This document shows, piece by piece, positions 44,323 through 54,065 of a stretch of 64,000 nt of DNA. The notes beneath the pieces are model-generated. The model was not told the DNA's origin. It saw only the letters and a list, made by a program, of their open reading frames with translations, and made no database searches. The position numbers and the translations under genes were made by a program. The DNA comes from an uncultured Fodinibius sp. (lineage in GTDB: Bacteria; Bacteroidota; Rhodothermia; Balneolales; Balneolaceae), in contig CAJXMW010000005.1 of the NCBI GenBank assembly GCA_913056235.1, forward strand, positions 310,001 to 374,000, read 5' to 3'. The number at the start of each line of letters is the position of its first letter. The first letter of the stretch is position 1.

Positions 44323-47300
44323 ATGAAGAAACTCTGCCTACTCACGAACTGTCTTCTTTTTGTACTTTGCTTTAACCTCAAGGCCCAGAGCGACCAGCCT
44401 TTTGCACGGTTCCCCACTATTAGCCCTGATGGATCTACTATAGCATTTTCTTATCAGGGAGACATCTGGAGTGTGCCCACAGAAGGGGGACGCGCCTGGC
44501 GCATGACCGTGCACGAGGGTCATGAAACACGACCACAATGGGGACCAAACGGAGAAAAAATTGCTTTTATCAGCGACCGTCACGGCAACGACGATGTCTT
44601 TGTGATGAACGCCAACGGCAGCCAGATAAACCGGCTGACCTACCATTCCACTGATGACGAACTTACGGGCTGGACCCCAACCCAGGAAGTAATCTTCAAT
44701 ACCGAGCGGCTGTTTAACCAAGTGGAGTGGGAGCCGGAAATCCACACGGTATCGGCTGAGGGCGGAACACCTGTCCGATTTTTTGATTCCTTTGGGCTGA
44801 TGGCCACCATGTCGCCCAACGGACGCTTTTTGGCATTTGTACGGGGATACAACAAAGAGTATCGCAAAAATTACCGTGGCCCGGCCAACAAGGATATTTG
44901 GATTTATGATACTCAAAACAATACCTACCAACAGCTAACTGATTTCAAGGGCAACGACATGTATCCCACTTTTGTAGGGAATGACGCGCTCTATTTTGTC
45001 AGCGAGCGCAATAATGTCCACAATATTTTCAAGATGATGCTCAATTCCGATGGCACGCTTACTGCATCCCCCCAAGCGCTGACTGATTTTACACAAGACG
45101 GCGTTCGCTATTTTGATATTAGCAAAAATGGCGACCATATTGTGTTTGAGCGAAAAACCGGGCTGTATACCCTGAATACCGAAGATGGCAGATCCAAGCG
45201 GCTGCCGCTGGATGTGTCACAAGACGAGCGCTTTTATAATGTTGAACGCAAATCGTTTACTGCTGATGCCGAAGAATTTGCGGTCTCTCCCAATGGCGAT
45301 TACTTGGCCTATGTAGTGCGCGGTGAAATTTTTATAAAGAAAAATGATCCCACCAAGTCTCGATCCGTAAAGGTTACTGATCATGCATACCGCGATCGGG
45401 ATGTGGCTTTTCTTACTGATTCCAAACTCATTTTTGCCAGCGATCGCGATGGGCAGTATGATCTGTACACAGTCCAACCTGCCAAAGAGGAAAATGATCT
45501 CTTTGAGAGCCTGCAATTTAATATCTCCCGACTTACGTCTACGCAGGCAGGCGAACGAAATCCGGTTGTTTCTCCCGATGGCAAAAAGGTTGCCTTCAAC
45601 CGTGGGCGCGGTCAACTGATCGTATCCACCGTAGAAGATTCCGGGGGCATTTCTGATGGAACTACACTGCTGGATACCGGATGGGCCTCGGCCAGCGACG
45701 TAGCCTGGAGTCCCGATAACCAGTGGCTGGCCTACTCGATGCCCGATCTCGACTTCAATCATGAAATCTACATCCAGCCCATTGATAAATCCAAAGAACC
45801 AATTAATATCAGCAAACATCCCCGACCCGATACCGATCCGGTCTGGAGCCCCGACGGCAGCAAAGTGGGATTCCTTTCGAATCGCAATAACGGCAATGAT
45901 GATGTCTGGTTTGCCTGGTTAAACAAGCGCGACTGGCAGCGAACCGAACTTGATTGGGATAAAAGCGAAACCCCCGAAGTAGTCTCTGCGGAAGATACGA
46001 CCGGCTCGAATGTCGACATTGATTTTGACGGCTTGTACAAACGATTGCGACAGGTAACGTCAATGCCCGGTGATGAATCGAATGTCGTAATCTCTAAAGA
46101 CGGGCAAACCTTTTACTTCGTCGCAGAAAATGCAGATGAGGATCTTTATCAGATCAATTGGGATGGCAAAGGGTTGAAGCCCCTTACCGAAGGTGGACAA
46201 AATCCAGACGACGTTCGGCTCAACAAAAAACTCAATGCCCTTTACATGATGCAGCAGGGCGGTAAGATTAGCCGGTATAAGTTGGACGACGATAAGTTCG
46301 AAAACATGCCGTTTTCGGCCAAGATGAAAATCAACCATAAAAAGCAGCGCGAACAGATCTTTGAAGAGACATGGCGAAAACTGAACGTCAACTTTTATGA
46401 TCCCGACTTTCACGGCCGCAACTGGCAACAACTTCACGACCATTACAAGCCCTGGGCGCTGCATACATCCTCTAAACGAGATTTTGCCGATGTGATGAAT
46501 ATGATGCTCGGCGAACTCAATGCCAGCCACATGGGCTTTTATACCTCGGACCGTGCCGAAACCCAGGAAATGGAAACCGGTCTGCTGGGCGTGGAAGTCA
46601 CTCCTGTATCCAATGGCGTGCAGGTGAAGCGAGTAATCCCAAATTCGCCAGCGGATCGCGAAGTCAGCACGCTACGTACTGGCGATGTCATCACAGCTGT
46701 TGACGGTCAATCGGTAGCGAAAGTTGATAACTTCTACAGCCTGCTGGCCGATAAGGTGAATACACCTACCCTGCTGCAAGTAGAAAACAGTAAAGGAGAA
46801 AGCCGTGAAGTAATTATTGAACCAACCGACGACCTTGGCGATGAACTGTACAACCAGTGGGTTGAAAAACGTAAAGAACTCACCGAAAAATACTCAGACG
46901 GTCAGCTCGGTTATATCCATGTCCAAGGTATGAACTGGCCCAGCTTTGAGCGTTTTGAGCGAGAGCTTGTAGCTACCGGGAAAGGCAAAAAAGGCATTGT
47001 CATTGACGTGCGCTACAACGGCGGCGGCTGGACAACTGACTACCTGCTGACAGTGCTGCAATATCAACAACACGCCTACACCATCCCTCGTGGGGCCACC
47101 TCCAACCTGCAAAAAAACAAGACAAAATTTCGCGAACACTATCCGTATGGCGAACGACTGCCACTCTCCAGCTGGACACGCAACTCAATTACCCTGGCTA
47201 ACCAAAACAGTTACTCCAATGCAGAAATTTTCTCCCATGCCTATAAACACCTTGATCTTGGTACACTCGTCGGCGAACCAACCTTTGGAGCAGTTATCTC

Positions 47301-47508
47301 CACCGGTGGAGCTGGGCTGATGGGAGATTCCTATGTTCGACTGCCATTCCGAGGCTGGTTTGTGAAAGCTACAGACAAAAATATGGAGCATGGCCCGGCG
47401 GTTCCCGACATTGAAATAGCAAACGCCCCGAACTATCGGAGTGAAGAAGATGCCCAGCTCAAGCGCGCAGTAAATGAATTACTTGACCAGATAGAAAACA
47501 GCAAGTAA
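44323..47508 (+). CDS. tricorn-like S41 protease with beta-propeller
   Basis: A 1061-residue exported protein (signal LLFVLCFNLKAQ). The N-terminal part is a WD40/PD40-type propeller (PTISPDGSTIAFSYQGDIW, RPQWGPNGEKIAFISDRHGNDDV, WSPDGSKVGFLSNRNNGNDD). A C1-type helical region, a PDZ domain (about 770-840, GLLGVEVTPV) and a C-terminal S41 domain follow. The tricorn catalytic set is present: Ser-His in NASHMGFY, the nucleophile in QNSYSNAEIF and a late Glu in NYRSEEDAQL. Such enzymes trim peptides. Secretion sets it apart from the cytosolic archaeal tricorn. Single gene ended by a strong hairpin. Confidence 0.93.
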   Translation: MKKLCLLTNCLLFVLCFNLKAQSDQPFARFPTISPDGSTIAFSYQGDIWSVPTEGGRAWRMTVHEGHETRPQWGPNGEKIAFISDRHGNDDVFVMNANGSQINRLTYHSTDDELTGWTPTQEVIFNTERLFNQVEWEPEIHTVSAEGGTPVRFFDSFGLMATMSPNGRFLAFVRGYNKEYRKNYRGPANKDIWIYDTQNNTYQQLTDFKGNDMYPTFVGNDALYFVSERNNVHNIFKMMLNSDGTLTASPQALTDFTQDGVRYFDISKNGDHIVFERKTGLYTLNTEDGRSKRLPLDVSQDERFYNVERKSFTADAEEFAVSPNGDYLAYVVRGEIFIKKNDPTKSRSVKVTDHAYRDRDVAFLTDSKLIFASDRDGQYDLYTVQPAKEENDLFESLQFNISRLTSTQAGERNPVVSPDGKKVAFNRGRGQLIVSTVEDSGGISDGTTLLDTGWASASDVAWSPDNQWLAYSMPDLDFNHEIYIQPIDKSKEPINISKHPRPDTDPVWSPDGSKVGFLSNRNNGNDDVWFAWLNKRDWQRTELDWDKSETPEVVSAEDTTGSNVDIDFDGLYKRLRQVTSMPGDESNVVISKDGQTFYFVAENADEDLYQINWDGKGLKPLTEGGQNPDDVRLNKKLNALYMMQQGGKISRYKLDDDKFENMPFSAKMKINHKKQREQIFEETWRKLNVNFYDPDFHGRNWQQLHDHYKPWALHTSSKRDFADVMNMMLGELNASHMGFYTSDRAETQEMETGLLGVEVTPVSNGVQVKRVIPNSPADREVSTLRTGDVITAVDGQSVAKVDNFYSLLADKVNTPTLLQVENSKGESREVIIEPTDDLGDELYNQWVEKRKELTEKYSDGQLGYIHVQGMNWPSFERFERELVATGKGKKGIVIDVRYNGGGWTTDYLLTVLQYQQHAYTIPRGATSNLQKNKTKFREHYPYGERLPLSSWTRNSITLANQNSYSNAEIFSHAYKHLDLGTLVGEPTFGAVISTGGAGLMGDSYVRLPFRGWFVKATDKNMEHGPAVPDIEIANAPNYRSEEDAQLKRAVNELLDQIENSK

Positions 47509-47535
47509 TCTTTATTTAGCTATTAGACTTCATCC

Positions 47536-47571
47536 AACCCTGAAAGGATTTCGATCCCTTTCAGGGTTTTT
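47536..47571 (+). terminator. intrinsic terminator of the tricorn gene
   Basis: AACCCTGAAAGG and its complement with a nine-base loop, then TTTTT, 28 bases after the stop. From here to 47838 no gene is seen; the stretch is AT-rich with a palindrome CTATTTAAAAATAG at 47828-47841 that abuts the operator below. Confidence 0.85.
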
Positions 47572-47838
47572 AGCTACAACTCCACTCTTTCAATTCTCTC
47601 CATCCCCCTATCTTCTTCCACGGTAGTTTGCACCCTCCCGCACTGCCAAATTCTATTTTTTAATTGGATACGAGCATCACCTCCGATGAGCTATAGTGTG
47701 CTAAAAACCTACGTTTCTTTTAAATAAGGTTAGTTCAATGGGTTACAGCATTCCTCCATAATAACCAGCGGTTAATAAAGCTCGATCACCCGTTGCTATT
47801 TAGATCAATTCTACATAGTATTACGGCCTATTTAAAAA

Positions 47839-47855
47839 TAGTCTAAATAGTATTA
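47839..47855 (+). promoter_or_regulatory. 17-bp operator shared with the porin/imelysin operon
   Basis: TAGTCTAAATAGTATTA, identical over its first 11 bases and 14 of 17 overall to the palindrome at 14730-14746, and 52 bases before the TonB-receptor start (47 there). The right half-site is weaker. Probable DtxR- or Fur-type iron operator. Confidence 0.55.
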
Positions 47856-47907
47856 GGCGATCTTTCAAATATTCACTAATCACGATCCCAAAACTTTAAC
47901 CTTCAAC

Positions 47908-50295
47908 ATGAATCCAGCAACAAAGTTAACCTACGGTATCCTTTCAGGCTTGTTTTTCGTTTTCGCTGCTCTGGGCAGTGCAAACGCACAAAATGCACAA
48001 ATAAAAGGACAAGTCACGAACACGAATCAAAAGCCCATTCCCGATATTAATATCAGTCTCCAGAACACCCGCTTTGGGGATGCCAGCAACATCGACGGCT
48101 ATTATACCATTTCCAATATCCCCGCCGGCGATTACACGCTGGTTGTTTCTGGCGTTGGCTACACAAACCAGCGTAAGTCGATCTCCATTGAAAGCAATGA
48201 ATCACTATCCATAAACGTGACGCTTTCCACTTCGGATGAAAAGCTCCAGGAAATCACGGTAGAGGGAAGTCAAATTAACAAGTTCTCTACGCAAATCAGC
48301 GAATACGTTGCCAAGGTACCTGTGCCGGATATGCAGAATCCACAGGTCTATAATACAGTGAACGCCAACATGATTGATGACCAGGTGATCACCGAGTTTG
48401 ACGACATCATGAACAGCGCACCGGGCGTGTTTAAACTTTGGGAATCCACCGGCCGCGGCGGTGACGGATCCGGCTATTATTCTATTCGAGGGTTTGCCGT
48501 CCAACCCAACATGATGAACGGACTGCCTTCGCTCACCAATGGCTCATTGGATCCCGCTAATGTAGAACGCGTGGAATTCATCAAAGGGCCATCGGCCACA
48601 CTCTTTGGCACCAGCGTCACATCCTATGGCGGACTCATCAACGTGGTGACGAAAAAGCCGTACAACGATTTTGGTGGCGATATTTCCTATAAAACCGGCA
48701 GCTTTGGGCTCAACCGCGTTACGGCTGATATCAACACTCCCATTGCTGGCGAAGAAGATATTTCCCTTCGCATCAATGGCGCTTATACCAAGCAAAACAG
48801 CTTCCAGGATGCCGGTTTTTCTGAATCTTATTTCCTGGCTCCCTCGTTGTCGTACCAGGTTAATGAAGATCTTTCATTCCTGATTAACGCTGAGCTGTAT
48901 CAGTCTGAACACACCAACCAGACAATGCTGTTCCTTAACCGCAGCCAGCCGTTGGATGTGAACAATATTGAAGATTACAATTACGATCCCAACAACTCGT
49001 ACACTACCAACGATCTGACGATCGAAAACCCGGTGTTTCGCCTTCAGGGTAAAATGATATATGATCTCTCAGAGAACTGGACGTCTGAAACGGTGCTCTC
49101 CAGAAGCTCGGCCAAATCCGAAGGATATTATAGCTACATTTCCACAATTGGCATTCCCGGACAAAACTACGGGCGCTACATCAGCGACCAGAACTCGACG
49201 ACCATCGGCACCGATATCCAACAGAATTTCAAAGGCGACTTTGAGCTGGGTGGCATGCGCAACCGCATGGTCATTGGCCTGGATTTCTTTCAGGAGGAAG
49301 CTATCAGCAACAGTACCGGATACATTGCTTATGATTCATTCAACCTGAACGGCCCAGCCCCTGCTGCCATCAGCAAAGCCGCTGTGGATACAATGTTGGC
49401 CAATACCCCGGTCTATAAAAGCCGTACCGAGCAGCAGGTATACAGTACCTATGTGTCTGATGTAGTTGATATTACCAGTCAACTCTCGGCCATGGCCAGC
49501 GTGCGGCTGGATCATTTTGTGAATAACGGCAGCCCTGCTACGGAAGATGACGATTACGAACAGACGACACTGTCGCCCAAATTCGGGTTGGTCTTTCAGC
49601 CGATTGATGAGAAAGTATCGCTGTTTGCCAACTACATGAACAGCTTCAACAACGTGGCACCTGTCACGCAGGGCGACGGCTCCATAGAAAGCTTTGAACC
49701 TGAGCGTGCCAATCAATGGGAATTCGGGGCCAAGACAAGCCTGATGAACGACCGCATCATTGCTTCGGCCAGCTACTACAACATCACGGTATCCAACATT
49801 GTACGACAGGATCCCGACCGTCCACAGTATTCCATCCAGGATGGTGAACAGTACAGCCGCGGCGTGGAATTCAGCCTTAAAGCAGCACCTGTAAACGGAC
49901 TCAACATCTCGGCCGGATACAGCCATAACGTGAGCGAATATACGGTGACCAGCACGGCCGGGCTGGAAGGACGGCGTCCCGAAGAAGCCGGACCCTCCGA
50001 CTTGTTCAACGGCTGGATCAGCTATCGATTCACCAGCGGTTCTGTCAAAGGATTTGGTCTTGGCTTCGGTGGAAACTATTCCAGTGAAAATCACATCATT
50101 AACCGCTCCACAACAGGACGTTTTACGCTGCCGGCATACACCATCCTCAACGCCTCTTTATTCTATGATGCAAAAACATACCGCATCGACTTGAAGATGA
50201 ACAACCTTACCGACGAAGAGTACTACAAAGGATGGTCAACAGTGAATCCGCAACAACCCCGTGCAGTCACTGCAGGGTTTACCTACAAATTTTAA
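47908..50295 (+). CDS. TonB-dependent siderophore-type receptor
   Basis: A 795-residue outer-membrane receptor. After the signal peptide come a CarboxypepD_reg-like domain (about 30-110; IKGQVTNTNQKPIPDINISL), a plug (about 130-250; GGDGSGYYSIRGFAVQPNMMNGLPS, NVERVEFIKGPSATLFG) and a 22-strand barrel ending VTAGFTYKF. The plug sequence resembles FhuA/FpvA-type siderophore receptors. It imports an iron chelate or porphyrin using TonB energy. It leads an operon with two PepSY proteins, DUF6686 and an exported chelatase, with six bases to the next gene. The operator upstream supports iron control. Confidence 0.92.
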   Translation: MNPATKLTYGILSGLFFVFAALGSANAQNAQIKGQVTNTNQKPIPDINISLQNTRFGDASNIDGYYTISNIPAGDYTLVVSGVGYTNQRKSISIESNESLSINVTLSTSDEKLQEITVEGSQINKFSTQISEYVAKVPVPDMQNPQVYNTVNANMIDDQVITEFDDIMNSAPGVFKLWESTGRGGDGSGYYSIRGFAVQPNMMNGLPSLTNGSLDPANVERVEFIKGPSATLFGTSVTSYGGLINVVTKKPYNDFGGDISYKTGSFGLNRVTADINTPIAGEEDISLRINGAYTKQNSFQDAGFSESYFLAPSLSYQVNEDLSFLINAELYQSEHTNQTMLFLNRSQPLDVNNIEDYNYDPNNSYTTNDLTIENPVFRLQGKMIYDLSENWTSETVLSRSSAKSEGYYSYISTIGIPGQNYGRYISDQNSTTIGTDIQQNFKGDFELGGMRNRMVIGLDFFQEEAISNSTGYIAYDSFNLNGPAPAAISKAAVDTMLANTPVYKSRTEQQVYSTYVSDVVDITSQLSAMASVRLDHFVNNGSPATEDDDYEQTTLSPKFGLVFQPIDEKVSLFANYMNSFNNVAPVTQGDGSIESFEPERANQWEFGAKTSLMNDRIIASASYYNITVSNIVRQDPDRPQYSIQDGEQYSRGVEFSLKAAPVNGLNISAGYSHNVSEYTVTSTAGLEGRRPEEAGPSDLFNGWISYRFTSGSVKGFGLGFGGNYSSENHIINRSTTGRFTLPAYTILNASLFYDAKTYRIDLKMNNLTDEEYYKGWSTVNPQQPRAVTAGFTYKF

Positions 50296-50301
50296 CCACT
50301 T

Positions 50302-51528
50302 ATGTCATCATTTAAATTTAAAGACATCGTCTTATTCCTCCATCGCTGGCTCGGTATTATCACCGGGCTGGTGGTGGTTATCTTAAGTCTCACCGGCTGC
50401 CTGTTCGTTTTCCATCAGGAGATTTCGAACTTGGTGCGCCACGATACTTTTTATGCCGATGAAGTACAGGAACAACAAGCCCCCCTCCCGATCACCGAAC
50501 TCCAGGATAAAGCAGCCAACGCCCTAAATACCAACCGCTTGCCCTATGGGCTGACCACATACAAAAATCCCGAGCGTAACTGGTCGGCTATGTTATACAA
50601 AGGTGGACAGCAGTCGTGGACCTATTTCGGTTCTATGGAGATCTATAAAACAGCTTACATCAATCCCTATTCCGGAGAAATTGAAGGGATCGTAAACGAG
50701 AAACACGATTTCTTCCAAATCATGAAGGGCATCCATTGGAGCCTGTTGCTGGCTACCCCTATCGGTCAACCGATTGTGGTCTGGAGTACCGTAATCTTTC
50801 TCTTTTTGATGATCAGTGGTATGATCTTATGGTGGCCCAAAAAGTGGAACCGCGCTGGCAAACAGAAAAGCTTTAAAATTAAGTGGGGATCCACCTGGCG
50901 CCGCGTCAATTACGACCTGCACAATGTGCTGGGCTTTTACTTTTTGACCATTAGTATCATTATTGCCTTTACTGGTCTCTACTGGTATTTCCCATTTGCC
51001 AAGAAGAGTCTGCATTTTTTAGGGACGGGGGAATACAAGTTACCGCCCGAGGAACATCAACAGCACGTATCAACGACCTCTCCGGAGGATAGAACCGACT
51101 CCCCCCTGCAGATTACATACCGGAAAGCCTGGAATCAACATCCTGAGGCAAACCGCATCACCTTTGTAACACCTGCTGATAGCAACGGAACAATTACAGC
51201 CACGGTATATCCGGACGGGCAAACGTACTACGAACATTTCCACATGAATTATGACCAATATACCGGAGAACTGATCGCGGAAGAAAATTACGAATCCAAG
51301 AATGCCGGCGAAAAGCTGCTGGCCATGAACTATGATATTCATGTAGGAGCTATCGGTGGCTTACCGGGCAAAATCATTGCCTTCCTGGCCAGCCTGGTGT
51401 GTGCCAGCTTGCCTATTACGGGATTTATCATTTGGTGGGATCGCAAAAAACGCGAGTGGAAACGAGAAAAACGACTGGCTGAGCGACGGAAGAAAGCAGA
51501 TACCCCCACGGAACGAATTCCAGCATAA
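50302..51528 (+). CDS. PepSY-associated membrane protein (putative ferric reductase)
   Basis: A 408-residue inner-membrane protein of the PepSY_TM family: HRWLGIITGLVVVILSLTGCLFVFHQEI at the N terminus, two PepSY-like periplasmic parts, and four helices in all, ending CASLPITGFIIWWDRKKREWK. Conserved His residues in helices (LHRWLG, GIHWSLLL, YDLHNVLGFY, IHVGAIGG) fit heme binding. Proteins next to siderophore receptors such as FoxB/FpvG reduce ferric siderophores in the periplasm. Six bases after the receptor gene, it is almost surely cotranslated with it. Confidence 0.9.
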   Translation: MSSFKFKDIVLFLHRWLGIITGLVVVILSLTGCLFVFHQEISNLVRHDTFYADEVQEQQAPLPITELQDKAANALNTNRLPYGLTTYKNPERNWSAMLYKGGQQSWTYFGSMEIYKTAYINPYSGEIEGIVNEKHDFFQIMKGIHWSLLLATPIGQPIVVWSTVIFLFLMISGMILWWPKKWNRAGKQKSFKIKWGSTWRRVNYDLHNVLGFYFLTISIIIAFTGLYWYFPFAKKSLHFLGTGEYKLPPEEHQQHVSTTSPEDRTDSPLQITYRKAWNQHPEANRITFVTPADSNGTITATVYPDGQTYYEHFHMNYDQYTGELIAEENYESKNAGEKLLAMNYDIHVGAIGGLPGKIIAFLASLVCASLPITGFIIWWDRKKREWKREKRLAERRKKADTPTERIPA

Positions 51529-51530
51529 TC

Positions 51531-51863
51531 ATGAGCCCCGAAACTAATACCGTATTAACGCAGCGAGCTGATCTCAGTATCGAACAGTGCAGCTGCTGTG
51601 ATACTATTTCTCTGTTTTATCAAAACCTGCTTCTGAAGTTTAGTCCCAAAAGCTTTCTCAAGTTCAGTAGTTCCTTTCGGGAGCTTGACTTTCACAAACG
51701 GGCGCTCATCTTTGCGGATGGAAAAGAAAAGCTGGTGGTAAATACGAATCAGAAAGAAATCCAGCTCTGCTTTGAAAAAGAAGAATTTGAGATGGTGTGT
51801 CATGCCCTCAAAGAAGCGGCCGTCATGCTGGAGATCAAGGATATTCTCAACACAGAATCCTAA
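51531..51863 (+). CDS. DUF6686 family protein
   Basis: A 110-residue soluble protein with the DUF6686 pattern of Bacteroidota: CSCCDTISLFYQNLLLKFSP near residue 20, SFRELDFHKRALIFADGKEKLVV, and a helical end. The CSCC cysteines may bind metal or a cofactor. It lies between the two PepSY genes of the iron-type operon, two bases after the first. Its function is unknown; the fixed position suggests a cytosolic helper in iron or heme metabolism. Confidence 0.8.
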   Translation: MSPETNTVLTQRADLSIEQCSCCDTISLFYQNLLLKFSPKSFLKFSSSFRELDFHKRALIFADGKEKLVVNTNQKEIQLCFEKEEFEMVCHALKEAAVMLEIKDILNTES

Positions 51864-51873
51864 TCGAATTCTG

Positions 51874-53013
51874 ATGTCAGTTTCAAAGAAAAATCTGCTC
51901 GGTATTCACAAATGGCTTGGCCTCGTTGCTGGGCTTTTTGTATTGCTGATGGGACTGTCGGGATCACTACTTGTCTTCGATGACGAGATCGACCACTACC
52001 TTAATCGCGATGTAATTGACCTGTCGGCAACAGATGGAACTGTCAATATTGACGCCGCCTATCGTTCGGTGCAGCATAAGTATCCCAATTGGAGCGTTAG
52101 AATCACTCATATCCCCGAAGAAGCTGATCGCTCCATCCAGGCCCAGGTGCGTCGTCCCCATGATCAACGACGCATTTTATACGTACATCCCAGCTCGGGT
52201 ACTATCCTTCGGGATCTGGACAGCAACGAAACTTTTTCGTACTGGATGCTCAATTTTCATTACAATCTGCATTCCGGTTTTTGGGGTGAGATCCTTCTAT
52301 TCTTAGCAGGATTCTGTTTTCTGGGCTCCCTTATCACAGGCTTTTGGTTTTATCGCAAATCGATCTGGCGGGTGATGACGTTCAAAATACGCCCGCGCTT
52401 TCGAAGTTGGCAGAGTGGCTCTTCGGAGTTACATCGGTTTGTGGGTGTCTGGGCGCTGCTGATGAACTTCCTAATGGCTCTAACCGGCATCATTCTGATG
52501 CTGATCGTGGTCGGCACCAACACAATGCATCTCCTCAAAGGAAATGCCGACCCCATACCCAATCTCCCACCGGTTACTATTTCGATAGATAATCTACTTA
52601 ACAAAGCACAAACCGATATGCCCGGTTTTGTCCCCTCTTACATCGAAATGCCGGAAACAGCCGAGGATCAAATTACCATCTATGGACACATGAATACTGA
52701 CTGGCCGATTCATTACGAATTTTCCAATCACATCAAATATGGCCCCCAAACGGGGACCGAGACAAGTCACTTTCTGATCCGCAACAACCACTGGAGCTAC
52801 GATATTTTGAGCGTGGCTTATCCCCTTCATTTTGGTGACTGGGACGGCCTTCTGATTAAAATAATCTACTGCCTGGCCGGACTAGCCCCGCCTCTGCTTT
52901 CGATCACCGGATTTATCATCTGGCGAAACCGTTGGAAAAAACGTACACGCATTCAACAGTCGCACGATGTTAAAAACCAATCAATTAAAAACAAACCCGA
53001 ACTAAAAAAGTAA
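51874..53013 (+). CDS. second PepSY-associated membrane protein
   Basis: A 379-residue PepSY_TM protein from ATG at 51874 (MSVSKKNLLGIHKWLGLVAG). The frame stays open 102 bases further upstream, but that part overlaps DUF6686 and reads as out-of-frame coding. Four helices and conserved His residues (GIHKWLG, FHYNLHSGFWGE, SELHRFVGVWALLMN, HFGDWDGLLIKI) match heme-linked reductases. With the first PepSY protein it could form a two-part periplasmic reductase. Ten bases after DUF6686 and four before the chelatase gene. Confidence 0.88.
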   Translation: MSVSKKNLLGIHKWLGLVAGLFVLLMGLSGSLLVFDDEIDHYLNRDVIDLSATDGTVNIDAAYRSVQHKYPNWSVRITHIPEEADRSIQAQVRRPHDQRRILYVHPSSGTILRDLDSNETFSYWMLNFHYNLHSGFWGEILLFLAGFCFLGSLITGFWFYRKSIWRVMTFKIRPRFRSWQSGSSELHRFVGVWALLMNFLMALTGIILMLIVVGTNTMHLLKGNADPIPNLPPVTISIDNLLNKAQTDMPGFVPSYIEMPETAEDQITIYGHMNTDWPIHYEFSNHIKYGPQTGTETSHFLIRNNHWSYDILSVAYPLHFGDWDGLLIKIIYCLAGLAPPLLSITGFIIWRNRWKKRTRIQQSHDVKNQSIKNKPELKK

Positions 53014-53017
53014 TAGG

Positions 53018-54007
53018 ATGAGATCTTATTTAACGTCATTTTTACTAAAAGTTGCAGCCTGTTTCTCACTTCTAATCTGTTTTACTGTGTCGCAAGCCCA
53101 ATCACAGTCAACAGGTGTGCTGGTAATGGCCCACGGCGGCAGCAAGGAATGGAATCAACATGTTCGAGATGCTACTGAAACACTGAAAGAGAAATATCCT
53201 GTGGAGTTTGCTTGGGGGATGGCCAATTATGTAACGCTTCAGCAAGGCATCCAACGACTTGAAAAACAGGGTGTGGATCATATCGTGGCCGTGCCGCTGT
53301 TTATCTCCAGTCACAGCCCCATTATTCGTCAAAGCGAGTACCTCTTTGGGATACGCGACTCACTTGCCGACCGTGCCATGCCTCTGATGCATCACACCGA
53401 AGAATACGTGGAGATGACTGGTGCCGAAGTAGATTCGACGGATTACATGCGCGGAATGCTGATGCCACCAAACCTGCAACAGCTTGATATTAATGCCAAA
53501 ATTACGATGACGAATGCTCTGGACGATCATGATGTGGTAGCGCAAATTCTGCATGATCGTATTATGGCACTTAGCGACGATCCGGCAAATGAAACGGTGC
53601 TGCTGGCTGCTCACGGTCCTGGCCAAGAAAGCGATAACGTAAAGTGGATCGAAAATATGGAATCGCTATCACGTAAAGTTCAAAATATTCAGCAGAATAA
53701 GGGAAAAGGATTTAAACAGATTTTTTCGCTCACAGTTCGAGATGATACTGAAGAGCGGATCTTTAATCAAGCTAAACAGCAGTTGCGGGCTATGGTACGT
53801 CAGGCCAACCAGTTTGGGGATGTAATTGTGGTGCCCCTGTTTCTCTCCTCCGGCGGACGCGAAGATGCTATTGCCAAACGTCTCTCGGGACTCGACTTTA
53901 AATGGAGCGGCAGAACGCTGCTGCCTGATTCCAAGATTAGCGACTTCTTAGTCAATTCGGTGGAACAAGCACTTGGCGAATCCTCTGGACAATCAAAATC
54001 AGAGTAG
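53018..54007 (+). CDS. exported CbiX/SirB-like class II chelatase
   Basis: A 329-residue protein with a signal peptide (ACFSLLICFTVSQAQSQ) and two CbiX-like halves. The first half has VLVMAHGGSKEWNQH and VAVPLFISSHSP; the second has VLLAAHGPGQESDN and VVVPLFLSSGG. Class II chelatases insert or remove Fe or Co in tetrapyrroles using such His residues, and normally act in the cytoplasm. Export is unusual and fits work on an imported chelate in the periplasm. It is the last gene of the TonB-receptor/PepSY operon, followed by a strong terminator. Confidence 0.85.
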   Translation: MRSYLTSFLLKVAACFSLLICFTVSQAQSQSTGVLVMAHGGSKEWNQHVRDATETLKEKYPVEFAWGMANYVTLQQGIQRLEKQGVDHIVAVPLFISSHSPIIRQSEYLFGIRDSLADRAMPLMHHTEEYVEMTGAEVDSTDYMRGMLMPPNLQQLDINAKITMTNALDDHDVVAQILHDRIMALSDDPANETVLLAAHGPGQESDNVKWIENMESLSRKVQNIQQNKGKGFKQIFSLTVRDDTEERIFNQAKQQLRAMVRQANQFGDVIVVPLFLSSGGREDAIAKRLSGLDFKWSGRTLLPDSKISDFLVNSVEQALGESSGQSKSE

Positions 54008-54031
54008 AATTAAGCCAGAAAAAAGCACTTT

Positions 54032-54065
54032 AAACCTGACAGGTTTCATACCTGTCAGGTTTTGG
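54032..54065 (+). terminator. intrinsic terminator of the receptor operon
   Basis: AAACCTGACAGGT-TTCAT-ACCTGTCAGGTTT, perfect 13-bp arms and a short T run, 25 bases after the chelatase stop. Confidence 0.85.

Noticed and set aside
47797-47819. Second iron-type box (TTTAGATCAATTCTA) upstream of the TonB receptor
   Set aside because: It does not match the 17-bp element in spacing or sequence well enough to call.
49336-50094. A 252-codon minus-strand frame inside the TonB receptor
   Set aside because: It lies wholly within barrel-coding sequence and has no family features; it is a shadow frame.
51772-51873. Longer N terminus of the second PepSY protein
   Set aside because: It overlaps the end of DUF6686 and reads as basic, out-of-frame coding; ATG at 51874 gives the normal family start.
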